64,000 nt of DNA from UBA2241 sp963777895 (lineage in GTDB: Bacteria; Actinomycetota; Thermoleophilia; UBA2241): contig CAVZSF010000005.1 of assembly GCA_963777895.1 (NCBI GenBank), positions 186,001-250,000 on the forward strand, read 5' to 3'. The stretch's first letter is position 1, and every line of letters begins with the position of its first letter. The notes below the pieces were generated by a model. That model was not told the origin of the DNA, searched no databases, and saw only the letters and a program-made list of their open reading frames with translations. This document shows positions 8,763 to 16,999 of the stretch, piece after piece. Both the position numbers and the translations under genes were made by a program.

Positions 8763-8799
8763 GGGCGCCGCGCGTCCAGGCAGGACGCGGGATGCCCGC

Positions 8800-9990
8800 C
8801 TAAACGACGGTGAGCGTCCCCGGAAAGCGGGCCGGCACCTCCAGACCCCGCTCCGTCGCGATCATCGTGTCGATGACACCGACACCGCCGCCGTCGGGCA
8901 GGTCCCAGAGCTGGACCTCCCAGTTGGCCACGAAGCCGGGATCGAAGACGCCCGGCTCGAAGCCCTCCTCGTCGTTGAGGTACACGTGGCCGACCCAGTC
9001 CGGCGGCGCGGCAATACCGAGGACATAGCCGCCGACCCACCAGACATGGTCGCGCAGTCCGCCGGCGTCGACGGCCTCGTCCATGAGGCGCTGCAGCTTC
9101 ATGGTCGGGTCGCCCGGACGGATCTGGGCGCAGGTCGTATCGCGTGCCTCGACGAGCTTGGCGAGGGCGTCCGACCAGAACTCGTTGTCGCCGATCGAGA
9201 AGGCGCGTGCCGTGTTGCCGTGGTACTGGTGGCGCACCGCCGACATATCGATCATGAGGAGTTCGCCCTGCTGGATGGGACGGTCGCCGGCGGGGGCATG
9301 GAAGGCCGCGGTCTTTGGACCGGTGCGGACCATGGTGCGGATGCCGGGGTCGTCGCCGCCGCGGCGCTTGCACTCGTACGAGAGCAGGGCGTCGATCTCA
9401 TGCTCGGTCATGCCGGGCTTGAGCGCCGCGGCGAGGGCCTCGTAGGCGGCGTCGGCGATGGCGAGCGCCTCGCGGACGTACGCCAGCTCCTGCTGGGACT
9501 TGAAGAGTCGCACGTGGTCGACGACCCACGACCCGTCGACGACCTCGCCGGCGCCGGCGGTGGTCAGGCGCCGGGCGAGATCGGCGAAGGCCGGCCCGCC
9601 CGGCGCCCAGCTCCAGTACTCGAGTCCCACGCGCCCCTTGAGCCAGCCGCGTCCGCGCAGCGTCTCGGCCACCGTCTGGGGCCCTTCCGGATAGTAGAAG
9701 CCGTGCTCGCCGTACGTCACGGCGTCCGTCACTGTCTCGGGCCAGCCTGGCGCGTGGTCGTAGGTGTCGAAGAAGACAGGCGCGCCGGGTTCGAGCGGCA
9801 CGGCGAGCCCCGTGACGTTGCGCGGGTCGAACCAGACCGCGCGGTGGCCGAGCAGGTAGGTCAGGTTGGGCGGGCTCGTGACGTAGAGCAGATCGAGCCC
9901 GCGTCGCGCCATCTCATCGCGTACCCGCCTGAGCCGGTCCTCGTACTCCGACTCACCGAAAGGTAGTGTCCACCGGTCGCCACCCGTCAT
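8800..9990 (-). CDS. M24 (pita-bread) family protein, creatinase-like, metal ligands missing
   Basis: A 396-residue protein with a creatinase N-terminal domain (about 15-160) and a pita-bread C-terminal domain (165-396). The ATG is chosen for a GAGGAGGG site upstream. In metal-dependent members (Xaa-Pro aminopeptidase, methionine aminopeptidase) the ligands are Asp, Asp, His, Glu, Glu. Here Asp248 is kept but the second Asp is Asn259, the His position appears as Tyr322, the first Glu lies in a VANWEV segment with Asn356, and the last is in VIDT rather than IED. Creatinase, which uses no metal, has a catalytic His before an NP segment; His231 in AFHAPAG may be the counterpart. It is thus more likely a creatinase-like amidino or amide hydrolase than a peptidase. 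Confidence 0.75.
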   Translation of the reverse strand: MTGGDRWTLPFGESEYEDRLRRVRDEMARRGLDLLYVTSPPNLTYLLGHRAVWFDPRNVTGLAVPLEPGAPVFFDTYDHAPGWPETVTDAVTYGEHGFYYPEGPQTVAETLRGRGWLKGRVGLEYWSWAPGGPAFADLARRLTTAGAGEVVDGSWVVDHVRLFKSQQELAYVREALAIADAAYEALAAALKPGMTEHEIDALLSYECKRRGGDDPGIRTMVRTGPKTAAFHAPAGDRPIQQGELLMIDMSAVRHQYHGNTARAFSIGDNEFWSDALAKLVEARDTTCAQIRPGDPTMKLQRLMDEAVDAGGLRDHVWWVGGYVLGIAAPPDWVGHVYLNDEEGFEPGVFDPGFVANWEVQLWDLPDGGGVGVIDTMIATERGLEVPARFPGTLTVV

Positions 9991-10182
9991 CGCGCCCTCC
10001 TCGTGACGACCGGCGCCGCCCGCCTGGACGGCGGCCGCGCCGGTCCTTCGCCCTCCGCAAGCTAGCCTACGGCTCGTCCTCACCTCGGGGAAGGCCTTCC
10101 TGCGGCTTGGCAAGACCTCCCAGAGCCGAGGCGTTGCCGTTCTGTCGTGTGAGAATCGGGCGACAGCGACGAGGAGGTCCAG

Positions 10183-10545
10183 GTGTTCGATCACATCGGT
10201 CTCGGCGTTCGGGACTTCACGAAAGCCGTGGCGTTCTACAGCGCCGCGCTCGCGCCGCTCGGCTACCGCCCGGTCTTCCGGCGCGAAGGGCACCAGGTCA
10301 TCGCCTTTGGCGACCAGTGGCCGCAGCTCTGGATCTATCCCGGGGAGCCCACCGCTCCCCTCCATATCGCGCTCGTGGCCCGCGATCGCGCGGCCGTCGA
10401 GGCCTTCCACGCCGAAGGGCTTCTCGCCGGCGGCCGTGACAACGGCACGCCGGGTCTGCGGGACTACGCGCCCGGCTACTACGCGGCGTACGTGTTCGAC
10501 CCCGACGGCAACAACGTCGAGGCGGTCGTCCACGAGCAGAGCTGA
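10183..10545 (+). CDS. VOC (glyoxalase/dioxygenase) superfamily protein
   Basis: A 120-residue single-module VOC protein. DHIGLGVRD at the N terminus gives the first metal His, and DPDGNNVEAVVHE at the C terminus gives the Glu; a middle PLHIALVA segment supplies the second-repeat His. This is the usual pattern for a divalent-metal site of a homodimer. A GTG start follows a GAGGAGGTCC ribosome site. Members act as glyoxalases, isomerases or lyases, and the substrate cannot be told. It is a single-gene unit between the M24 gene (divergent) and the MBOAT gene, with a 150-base gap on the downstream side. Confidence 0.85.
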   Translation: MFDHIGLGVRDFTKAVAFYSAALAPLGYRPVFRREGHQVIAFGDQWPQLWIYPGEPTAPLHIALVARDRAAVEAFHAEGLLAGGRDNGTPGLRDYAPGYYAAYVFDPDGNNVEAVVHEQS

Positions 10546-10695
10546 CGACGGGGTGGGCGGCGGGCGCGCCGCCGCCCGCCCCCTCGTGCTGCGGCCGCGT
10601 CGCTGACCTCGTGCCAGCGCCCCGCCGGGCTGCGGTCGGGCGCCTCCCGTGTGGCGTGCGCCCCGGGCGTCTCGTAGACTCGGGCCACGGGGGCG

Positions 10696-12111
10696 ATGCT
10701 CTTCCCAACCGTCACATTCGCAGCCTTCTTCCTGGCCGTCTACGTGGCCAACTGGCTCACCATGCCTCGGCCCAGGCTCTGGCGCTGGACGATCATCGCG
10801 GCGAGCTATGTCTTCTACGGCTGGTGGGACTGGCGCTTCTGCCTCCTGCTGGTCGCGGCGACGCTGGGCAACCAGTTCTTCGCCCTGCGGCTCGCGGCGC
10901 GCCCGGGGCGCTTCTGGCTCGCCTCCGGGGTCGCGGCGAACCTCGCCGTGCTCGGCCTCTTCAAGTACTACGGGTTCTTCGCCGCCTCGCTGGACGAGCT
11001 CCTCCAGGCTTTCGGGCTGGGCTCCTCGTTGCCGCTGCTCAGCTTGGCGCTGCCGATAGGCATCTCCTTCCTGACCTTCCGCATGATCACCTACATCGTG
11101 GACGTCTATCGGGGCACGCTGCGGCCGGCGCCGGCCATCGACTTCGCCGTGTATGTGTGCTTCTTCCCGTATCTGCTGGCCGGCCCGATCGCGCGCGCCG
11201 GTGAGTTCCTGCCGCAGCTCCGCCGCGCCGCGGACCCGCACGCCGTGGACGCCGGCCGCGCCTTTATCCTCGTGCTCGGGGGCCTCGCCAAGAAGGTCTT
11301 GATCGCGGACTACCTCGCGACCCACCTCGTGAATGGGCTCTACGCGGCCCCGGGGAGCTACTCGAGTTGGGAGACGCTGATCGGCATCTACGCTTACGCC
11401 GTGCAGATCTACTGCGACTTCAGCGCGTACTCCGACATCGCCATCGGCGTCGCCCTGCTGCTCGGATTCGAGCTTCCGGAGAACTTCCGCGCGCCTTACA
11501 CGGCCCTGTCACTCCAGGACTTCTGGCGCCGCTGGCACATCACCCTGTCGAGCTGGCTGCGCGACTACCTCTACATCCCGCTCGGCGGCAACCGCAAGGG
11601 ACGGGGTCGAACGTACATCAACCTCCTGGTCACGATGCTGCTTGGCGGTCTGTGGCACGGCGCCGCCTGGACCTTCGTGCTGTGGGGCGGCCTGCACGGC
11701 GCGGGACTGGCGTGGGAGCGGGCGCGGGCCGAGCGGCGCGCGGCCCTGGGCCTGCGGCCGCGCGCCGACACCGCCGGCGCCCGCCTGCTGCGCCGGCTGG
11801 CCGTCTTCCACTTCGTCGCCTTCGCCTGGGTGTTCTTCCGCGCCGACACGGTCGGCGATGCCCTCGCGGTGCTCGCGCGCCTCGTAACGGGCTTGGGCGC
11901 CGTCGGGAGCGCCGTGACGCCCGTCATCCTCCTGCTCGTCGCCGTCGGCATCGCCGTCCAGTTCGTGCCGCGGCGCGTGGTGGCCGGCCTCGAGGCGGGC
12001 TTCTCGCGGGCCGGCTGGGTGCTTCAGGGCGTGGGACTGGCGCTGGCCCTCTTCCTCATCGACACGCTCGGCGCTCAGGGCGCGGCCGAGTTCATCTACT
12101 TCGGGTTTTGA
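10696..12111 (+). CDS. MBOAT family O-acyltransferase (AlgI-like)
   Basis: A 471-residue membrane protein with about ten helices. The family motifs are clear: FKYYGFF near residue 93, an FFPYLLAGPIARAGEF segment, DFWRRWHITLSSWLRDYLYIPLGGNRKG near 275, and GGLWHGAAWTFVLWGGLHG near 317 with the conserved His of the MBOAT active site. AlgI and PatA relatives move acetyl groups from the cytoplasm across the membrane to a surface polymer. A TAGACT box at 10675-10680 may be the promoter -10. The following gene encodes an SGNH hydrolase-fold protein, the usual partner that transfers the acyl group outside, so the pair probably O-acylates a cell-surface polysaccharide. Confidence 0.9.
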   Translation: MLFPTVTFAAFFLAVYVANWLTMPRPRLWRWTIIAASYVFYGWWDWRFCLLLVAATLGNQFFALRLAARPGRFWLASGVAANLAVLGLFKYYGFFAASLDELLQAFGLGSSLPLLSLALPIGISFLTFRMITYIVDVYRGTLRPAPAIDFAVYVCFFPYLLAGPIARAGEFLPQLRRAADPHAVDAGRAFILVLGGLAKKVLIADYLATHLVNGLYAAPGSYSSWETLIGIYAYAVQIYCDFSAYSDIAIGVALLLGFELPENFRAPYTALSLQDFWRRWHITLSSWLRDYLYIPLGGNRKGRGRTYINLLVTMLLGGLWHGAAWTFVLWGGLHGAGLAWERARAERRAALGLRPRADTAGARLLRRLAVFHFVAFAWVFFRADTVGDALAVLARLVTGLGAVGSAVTPVILLLVAVGIAVQFVPRRVVAGLEAGFSRAGWVLQGVGLALALFLIDTLGAQGAAEFIYFGF

Positions 12112-12152
12112 GAGCGGTCTGGATGGCTGGACCACGGAGGCGCAAGGGTCAG

Positions 12153-13247
12153 ATGAGGCCCGCGGAGCGCAGGGATGAGAAGGACGGTGGGCTCTTCGTC
12201 TGGGAGGACGGCGTGCCTGCGCCGCGTGGCCGGGGGGACGGCGGCACCGGGCGCGGTGCGGCCGATGAGGCGTCGGCGGAGGCGCGCAGTCGGACGCGCG
12301 CCGAGCCCGACCGGCGCCGCCGGGTCTCCGCCGGCGCCGCTCTCGGCGCGCTGCTGCTCGGCTTCGTCCTCGGCGGCCTGCTCGACGCCGCAGCCCTGCG
12401 TCGCGACGCCGAGGCGCTGCCGTTGGGCGCACGGCGCACGGTCCTCGTGTGGCTGGTGACGCCGGGAGCCGCGCTCAGCGGCGGTCTCGGCCTGGACGGC
12501 GCGGCCCGCGCGGTGGACCGTGTGCTTGGCCGCGCCGACACGGTGCCCCACAAGACGGTCGGCGATCTTGCGCCGACGGCCAGCAAGCCGGCCTGGCCGC
12601 GCACGGTCAGCGCCCAGCGGCCCCTGCGGCTCTACGTGGCCGGCGACTCCATGGCCGGTCAGTTCGGCGGCCCGTTCATCGGCGTCGCCGAGAAGACCGG
12701 TGTCATCGACGGCCGCCTGGACTACCACGTGAGCAGCGGCCTCAGCCGGCCCGACTACTTCGACTGGCAGCAGCGCCTCATCGACATGATCTACAAGACC
12801 AAGGCCGACGCCACCGTCTTCCTCGTGGGCGGGAACGACGCCCAGAAGGTGAAGGACGGCGACCAGGTGCTCGACGTCGGCAGCGAGGCATGGCTGGCGC
12901 TCTACCACGACCGGGTGTCGTCGGCGATGGCCATCGGCACCGAGGGCGGCCGGCGGATGTACTGGGTGGGGCAACCGATCATGCGGGACGGGTTCTACGG
13001 CGAGCGCATGAAGCTGCTCGACGAGGTCTACGCCAGCGAGGCCGCCCGGCATCCCGGGGTGACGTACATCGATACGTGGGAGCTGTTCTCGACGCCCCAG
13101 GGGAAGTACGCGGACTACCTGCGCAGCGGCAACGGCGACCTGGTGCGGATGCGCCAGGGGGACGGCGTCCACCTGATGCGCGCCGGCGCCGACCGGATGG
13201 CAGAACGTGTGCTCGAGGTCGTGAAGACCGACTGGAAGATCGACTAG
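12153..13247 (+). CDS. SGNH-fold (DUF459-like) acyl-transfer partner protein
   Basis: About 364 residues. A disordered basic N terminus is followed by one membrane helix (roughly residues 55-80), a spacer, and an SGNH domain from about 150. The blocks are visible: VAGDSMAGQFG (nucleophile Ser), FLVGGNDAQ (block III), and GDGVHLMRAGADRMAE (Asp and His of the triad). ATG 12153 has GGAGG and AAGGG upstream; ATG 12123, twelve bases after the MBOAT stop, is an in-frame alternative. The topology puts the catalytic domain outside the membrane, which suits a role with the AlgI-like acyltransferase. Its stop overlaps the stop of the convergent glycosylase gene in the sequence CTAG. Confidence 0.82.
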   Translation: MRPAERRDEKDGGLFVWEDGVPAPRGRGDGGTGRGAADEASAEARSRTRAEPDRRRRVSAGAALGALLLGFVLGGLLDAAALRRDAEALPLGARRTVLVWLVTPGAALSGGLGLDGAARAVDRVLGRADTVPHKTVGDLAPTASKPAWPRTVSAQRPLRLYVAGDSMAGQFGGPFIGVAEKTGVIDGRLDYHVSSGLSRPDYFDWQQRLIDMIYKTKADATVFLVGGNDAQKVKDGDQVLDVGSEAWLALYHDRVSSAMAIGTEGGRRMYWVGQPIMRDGFYGERMKLLDEVYASEAARHPGVTYIDTWELFSTPQGKYADYLRSGNGDLVRMRQGDGVHLMRAGADRMAERVLEVVKTDWKID

Positions 13248-14198
13248 TCGACCCAGTCGCGGGTCACGACGAGCCAGAAGGCGAGACCGGCGTAGGTGCG
13301 GTAGCGGCCGAAGCGGCGCAGGATGGTCTTGTCGGCCACGAGCCTGCCGGGCGGCTTCCCCATGACCCGCGCGTACTTCGGCCGCGTCCACGAGTCGAGG
13401 ACCAGACGGGAGTGGCGGCCGAGCAGCATCATCACGTGCGCGGCGGCGTAAGGGCCGACCCCGGGGAGGGCGAGCAGCCGGCCGGCGACCTCGTCGTCGT
13501 CGAGCGGGTCGGGCGCGGTGGGGAGAAGAGCCTCGAGGTCGAGCTCGCCGGCCGCCACGTCGCGCGCGATGCGCAGCAGGTGCGGGCCGCGGTAACCGGC
13601 GCGGGCGACGTCGCGGTAGAAGGCCTCGCCCGCGCCGGCCATCACGGCCGGCGTCGGGAAGCCGCGGCCGGCCGCGCCCTGAGGCGGGCGCGCCGGGGGC
13701 CGTGTCACCCAGCCCGGCGACGATCGCGCCGACCATGCGCTCGGTGGCCGACCAGGCGCAGTTGGTCGTGCAGACCGTCTTCACGACGTCCTCGAAGACG
13801 CTGGGGCTGCGCAGGATCCGGCCGGCGCCCTGGGCGGCCCACGCCAGCGTCGGATCGGCGGCGCAGCGCGCGTAGAAGGGGCTGAGGTCGGTGTCGAGGT
13901 CGAGGAGGCGGCGGATCGTCGCGACCAGCGCCGTGGCGACCGGCGGCGGCGGTGGCGGGCCGGCATCGGCCAGCGTGACCGCCGCCGCCCCAGCCGTCTC
14001 CGCCACGCGCACGGTGCGAGTCTCGCCGCCGGCGGCGAGCGTCGTGGTCAGCGTCCGCGCCGTCTCGTCGATCGCGTTGGGCGGCAGGGACGCGACGCCG
14101 TGCGAGAACAGCGTGCGCCAGAGGTCGATCGGCTCGCCGCCGGGACCGGCGAGGGGCAGCAGGGCGAGGATGTCCGCGGACCGGCGCGCCGGGCTCAT
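13244..14198 (-). pseudogene. HhH-GPD DNA glycosylase (AlkA/OGG-like), broken by a one-base shift
   Basis: Two minus-strand frames together make one glycosylase of about 317 residues. The first part (from ATG 14198 to about 13690) has the AlkA-type N-terminal domain and the VKTVCTTNCAW segment. The second (about 13690 to 13244) holds the helix-hairpin-helix LPGVGPYAAAHVMMLLG and the following VLDSWTRPKY with the probable catalytic Asp. The frames differ by one extra base near 13683-13691, around GCGCCCGCCTCAGG on the minus strand; removing one base joins GAP to PQG as in relatives. The enzyme would remove alkylated or oxidised bases. Conservation on both sides of the break suggests either a very recent mutation or a read error. 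Confidence 0.75.
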
Positions 14199-14241
14199 GG
14201 CACGAGCGTATCATCGGCGCTCGCGGGCCGGACCCGGCGCG

Positions 14242-14619
14242 GTGGTAAGGTCGGCGGCATGGACGCGCCCGTTCGACATCCCCCCGGACGACGATGCCCT
14301 GCTCGCCGAGTGCGACGTGGATACCTTTCGCGCGGGCGGCCCGGGCGGCCAGCATCAGAACGTGACCGACAGCGCCGTCCGGCTGCGGCACAGGCCGACC
14401 GGCCTCACCGTCACGAGCCGGGCGCAGCGCAGCCAGTACCTCAACAAGACGGACGCGCTGCGCCGCTTGCGGCGCAAGCTCGAGAAGCTGAACGAGCCGC
14501 CGCCTCCGGAGCGCAGGCCGACCCGGCCCTCGAAGGCCGCCCGCGAGCAGCGCCTGGCCGGGAAGACGCGGCGGGCGGCGGTCAAGCGCCTGCGCCGCCC
14601 GCCGCCCGCCGACGAGTAG
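14242..14619 (+). CDS. Peptidyl-tRNA hydrolase of the class I release factor family (ArfB-like)
   Basis: A 125-residue protein with the catalytic GGQ motif in FRAGGPGGQHQNVTDSAVRL and a long basic C-terminal tail (Arg/Lys/Pro), as in ArfB/YaeJ proteins that release peptides from stalled ribosomes. The codon-recognition domains of true release factors are missing. The start is uncertain. GTG 14242 opens the right frame but lacks a ribosome site. ATG 14259 follows a TAAGGT box by seven bases, as for leaderless genes here, and would read MDAPFDIPPDD if one base near 14271 were removed. A further one-base shift at the 5' end is therefore possible. Confidence 0.75.
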   Translation: MVRSAAWTRPFDIPPDDDALLAECDVDTFRAGGPGGQHQNVTDSAVRLRHRPTGLTVTSRAQRSQYLNKTDALRRLRRKLEKLNEPPPPERRPTRPSKAAREQRLAGKTRRAAVKRLRRPPPADE

Positions 14620-14711
14620 GCCGGCCGCCATCGCCGCCGACGAGTAGCGGCTCGCCGCCCGCGTCACGAGCCGGCCGCTCGCCCCCCTCGCCGCCCTCGC
14701 CTTTTGTCCGA

Positions 14712-14717
14712 TAGAGT
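14712..14717 (+). promoter_or_regulatory. -10 box (TAGAGT) for leaderless TSUP mRNA
   Basis: TAGAGT ends six bases before the ATG at 14724, so transcription would start at or next to the A of the start codon. No ribosome site is seen in the gap. No convincing -35 box was found. Confidence 0.45.
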
Positions 14718-14723
14718 CAGCCC

Positions 14724-15536
14724 ATGCTCACCGTCGTCGGCATCCTCGTGGTCGCCGTGCTCGCCGGCCTCTTCGGCAGCATGCTCGGCGTCGGCGGCGG
14801 CATCATCATGGTGCCGATGCTCACGCTCGCCTTCGGCGCTCCGATCAAGACCGCCATCGCGGCGAGCATCGTCTGCGTGATCGCGACGTCCTCCATCGCC
14901 CAGACCGTGTTCGTGCGACGTGGCATGACCAACGTCCGGCTGGGCATGGCGCTCGAGGTGGCGACCTCGATCGGCGCCATCACGGGTGGCATCACCGCCG
15001 TGCTCGTCGACGGCCGCCTGCTGCAGGTCGCCTTCGCCGCCGTCCTGGTATACGTGGCCTGGCAGATGCGGCGCCGTGGCGGCGATGTCGCGCCGCGGCG
15101 GACCGGCGTGCTGGAGGCGACCTACCGGGATCCCGCCGACGGGCAGCTCGTCACTTATGGGGTCGAGCACACGAAGCTCGGCTTCGTCCTCTGCCTCGGC
15201 GCCGGCAACGTCTCCGGCCTGCTGGGCATCGGCGGCGGCGCCTTCAAGGTGCCGATCATGAACCTGCTCATGGGCGTGCCGCTCAAGGCGACGGTCGCCA
15301 CCAGCAACCTCATGATCGGGGTGACGGCGGCGACCGGCGCGGCCATCTTCTACGGGCGCGGTTACCTGGACCTGTACTACTCGGTCCCCGCGGTACTCGG
15401 GATCCTGGTGGGGGCGAGCTTCGGTCCGCGCGTCGCCATGCGGCTGCGCAGCTCGACGCTCGCCCTCGTCTTCCAGATCGTCCTCGTCGTGTTTGCCGTG
15501 CTGATGGCCTTCAATGCCATGGGGGTGGGCGTGTGA
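14724..15536 (+). CDS. TSUP/TauE-SafE family sulfite or organosulfonate exporter
   Basis: A 270-residue membrane protein with about eight helices in two similar halves. The glycine-rich motif GSMLGVGGGIIMVPML near residue 18 recurs in the second half as LLGIGGGAFKVPIMNLLMGVPLKAT, the duplicated TauE/SafE signature. Members export sulfite, sulfoacetate or related anions. A cytosolic loop of about 35 residues lies between the halves. It is coupled by a GTGA overlap to a DUF1634 protein, a partner often found with this family. Transcription probably starts at its ATG. Confidence 0.88.
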   Translation: MLTVVGILVVAVLAGLFGSMLGVGGGIIMVPMLTLAFGAPIKTAIAASIVCVIATSSIAQTVFVRRGMTNVRLGMALEVATSIGAITGGITAVLVDGRLLQVAFAAVLVYVAWQMRRRGGDVAPRRTGVLEATYRDPADGQLVTYGVEHTKLGFVLCLGAGNVSGLLGIGGGAFKVPIMNLLMGVPLKATVATSNLMIGVTAATGAAIFYGRGYLDLYYSVPAVLGILVGASFGPRVAMRLRSSTLALVFQIVLVVFAVLMAFNAMGVGV

Positions 15537-15925
15537 CGGAGGAAAGGATCAGCGTCCTGCCGGAGGCCGGGAAGGCGTCCGCGGCTCACGAGATGGACCC
15601 GATCGAGCGCCTGATCCGTGTGGTGCTGCTCGTGGGGATCGCGATCAGTGTGGCGCTCATGGCTGCCGGCATCGTCTTGGCTGCGGTCCACGGCGGGGCG
15701 TTCCCGACCGCCGTGGTGCCCGTGAGCGAGCTGACGCGCGCCATGGTGGACCTCGACGCCGCCGCCTACCTCTCGCTGGGCCTCATCGTGCTGGTCGCGA
15801 CCCCGTTCGTGCGGGTGGCGGGATCGATCGTCGCGTTCGCCCTCGAGCACGACCGGCGCTACGTGCTCATCACATCAGTCGTCTTCGTCGTCATGTGCCT
15901 GAGCGTGCTGCTGGGGCAGGCCTGA
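15533..15925 (+). CDS. DUF1634 family membrane protein
   Basis: A 130-residue protein with three helices (about residues 32-55, 77-98 and 106-126) after a polar N terminus. The ILxAAVHGG, AYLSLGLIVLVATPFVRV and EHDRRYVLITSVVF segments match DUF1634, a small membrane family commonly encoded next to TSUP transporters. The GTG start overlaps the TSUP stop in GTGA, so the two are translationally coupled and probably form a complex. Its biochemical role is not known. Confidence 0.85.
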   Translation: MTEERISVLPEAGKASAAHEMDPIERLIRVVLLVGIAISVALMAAGIVLAAVHGGAFPTAVVPVSELTRAMVDLDAAAYLSLGLIVLVATPFVRVAGSIVAFALEHDRRYVLITSVVFVVMCLSVLLGQA

Positions 15926-15948
15926 GGCTCGACCGGGACGGCGGCCGC

Positions 15949-16422
15949 TCAGTCCCCGGCGGCCCCGGGGAGGGCGCGTTCCCAGAGCTCGGCGAGCCGG
16001 CCGAGTTCGTCTGCGCTGAAGTGGTCGAGGAAGAGGCGGCGGACGCCGGCGAGGTGCGTCGGGCGCGCTTCGCGCAGCTTCGCCTCGCCGGCGTCCGTCA
16101 GCACCGCGAAGAACCCACGCCCGTCCGCCTCGCAGCGGCTCCGGCACACGAGCCCTTCGCTTTCCAGCCGGTCCACCAGTCTGCTCACCCCGCTCGCGCT
16201 CAGCAGCGCGGAGCGGGACAGGTCGCTCATGCGAAGCCGCTGGTCGGGCGCATTCGCCAGGTAGATGAGCACCTCGTACGAGCGCAACGGCAGGTCGTGG
16301 GCGGCGATCAGCTCGCCGTCCAGCCGCTGGACAAGGGCGCTGTGGAGGCGCAGGAACCCGCGCCAAGCGCCGAGCTCGCTGCGGCTGAGCGCGCGACCGT
16401 CCCCTTTCTGCTGTGTGGCCAT
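15949..16422 (-). CDS. MarR family transcriptional regulator
   Basis: A 157-residue winged-helix protein. The central part reads YEVLIYLANAPDQRLRMSDLSRS..., followed by the recognition helix in SASGVSRLVDRLESEGLV and the wing containing EADGRGFFAVLTDAG, the standard MarR pattern. The ATG follows AAGGGGGG; a TATACT box on the minus strand (16447-16452) gives a leader of about 18 bases. The gene is convergent with TSUP-DUF1634 and divergent from the BlaI-like gene. MarR proteins bind dyads as dimers and respond to small phenolic ligands or oxidation; the target here is unknown. Confidence 0.88.
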   Translation of the reverse strand: MATQQKGDGRALSRSELGAWRGFLRLHSALVQRLDGELIAAHDLPLRSYEVLIYLANAPDQRLRMSDLSRSALLSASGVSRLVDRLESEGLVCRSRCEADGRGFFAVLTDAGEAKLREARPTHLAGVRRLFLDHFSADELGRLAELWERALPGAAGD

Positions 16423-16446
16423 CTGCCCCCCTTCCCGGAAGCGCCG

Positions 16447-16452
16447 AGTATA
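16447..16452 (-). promoter_or_regulatory. -10 box (TATACT) of the marR-type gene
   Basis: Reading the minus strand gives TATACT about 24 bases before the ATG at 16422, with the AAGGGGGG ribosome site in between. The spacing fits a short leader. Confidence 0.45.
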
Positions 16453-16503
16453 CCCGCGTCCCCGGCGGCGACGGGCCGGCATTCCTGACCATACGAATCC
16501 AGA

Positions 16504-16532
16504 TTGCGCTCGCTCGGACGAGCGGTTACAGT
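16504..16532 (+). promoter_or_regulatory. Promoter of the BlaI-like gene with a palindrome in its spacer
   Basis: TTGCGC (16504-16509) and TACAGT (16527-16532) are separated by 17 bases. The spacer holds CGCTCG-GA-CGAGCG (16511-16524), a perfect 6-2-6 inverted repeat that could be an operator. The same pair of hexamers, with an 18-base spacer, stands before nuoA. Confidence 0.45.
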
Positions 16533-16636
16533 CGGGAAGGCCCCTCGGACACGCCCGGCGTTTCCGCCCGTTTCGTTCGTGCCCGTTCGGCCGTGGCATA
16601 CACCCGTATTTCGATGGAAGCGACTCCGGAGGAGCG

Positions 16637-16993
16637 ATGAGCGACACGCCGAAGTGGCAGCGCCGCAGCCGCAGCCGGGACCTCACGGGTCTGGGCTGGC
16701 TCGAGGCTGAGATCCTGCGCATCGTCTGGGACCACGGTGAAGTGACGGTGCGCGATGTCTACGAGGAGCTGCGTGAGCGACGCCGCATCGCGTACACCAC
16801 CGTGATGAGCGTGCTGCGCAACCTGGCGGCAAAGGATCTGCTCGAACAGGACAAGAGCGAGGCGGCGTACGTCTACCGGCCGAAGGTCACCGACGTCGAA
16901 GTCGCTCGCGGGATCCTCGACGCCCTGGTCGACAAGATCATGGGCGGGCGTCGGGAGCCCCTCATCGCTTACCTGCAGCAGAAGGCCGACTAA
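16637..16993 (+). CDS. BlaI/MecI/CopY family transcriptional repressor
   Basis: A 118-residue winged-helix protein: LGWLEAEILRIVWDHGEVTVRDVYEEL, then the recognition helix in AYTTVMSVLRNLAAKDLL, then a wing with YVYRPKV. A C-terminal dimerisation helix pair follows. The ATG is set by GGAGGAG upstream; the frame is open further back but through the promoter. BlaI proteins repress beta-lactamase or copper genes and are removed by BlaR-type proteases. No BlaR/M56 gene is adjacent; the gene downstream by six bases is a DUF885 protein, so the signal route is unclear. No cysteine-based metal motif of CopY is seen. Confidence 0.88.
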   Translation: MSDTPKWQRRSRSRDLTGLGWLEAEILRIVWDHGEVTVRDVYEELRERRRIAYTTVMSVLRNLAAKDLLEQDKSEAAYVYRPKVTDVEVARGILDALVDKIMGGRREPLIAYLQQKAD

Positions 16994-16999
16994 GGACTC

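Noticed and set aside
16423..16636. BlaI-type TACAnnTGTA operator
   Set aside because: That consensus was not found; only the CGCTCG-GA-CGAGCG palindrome is present.
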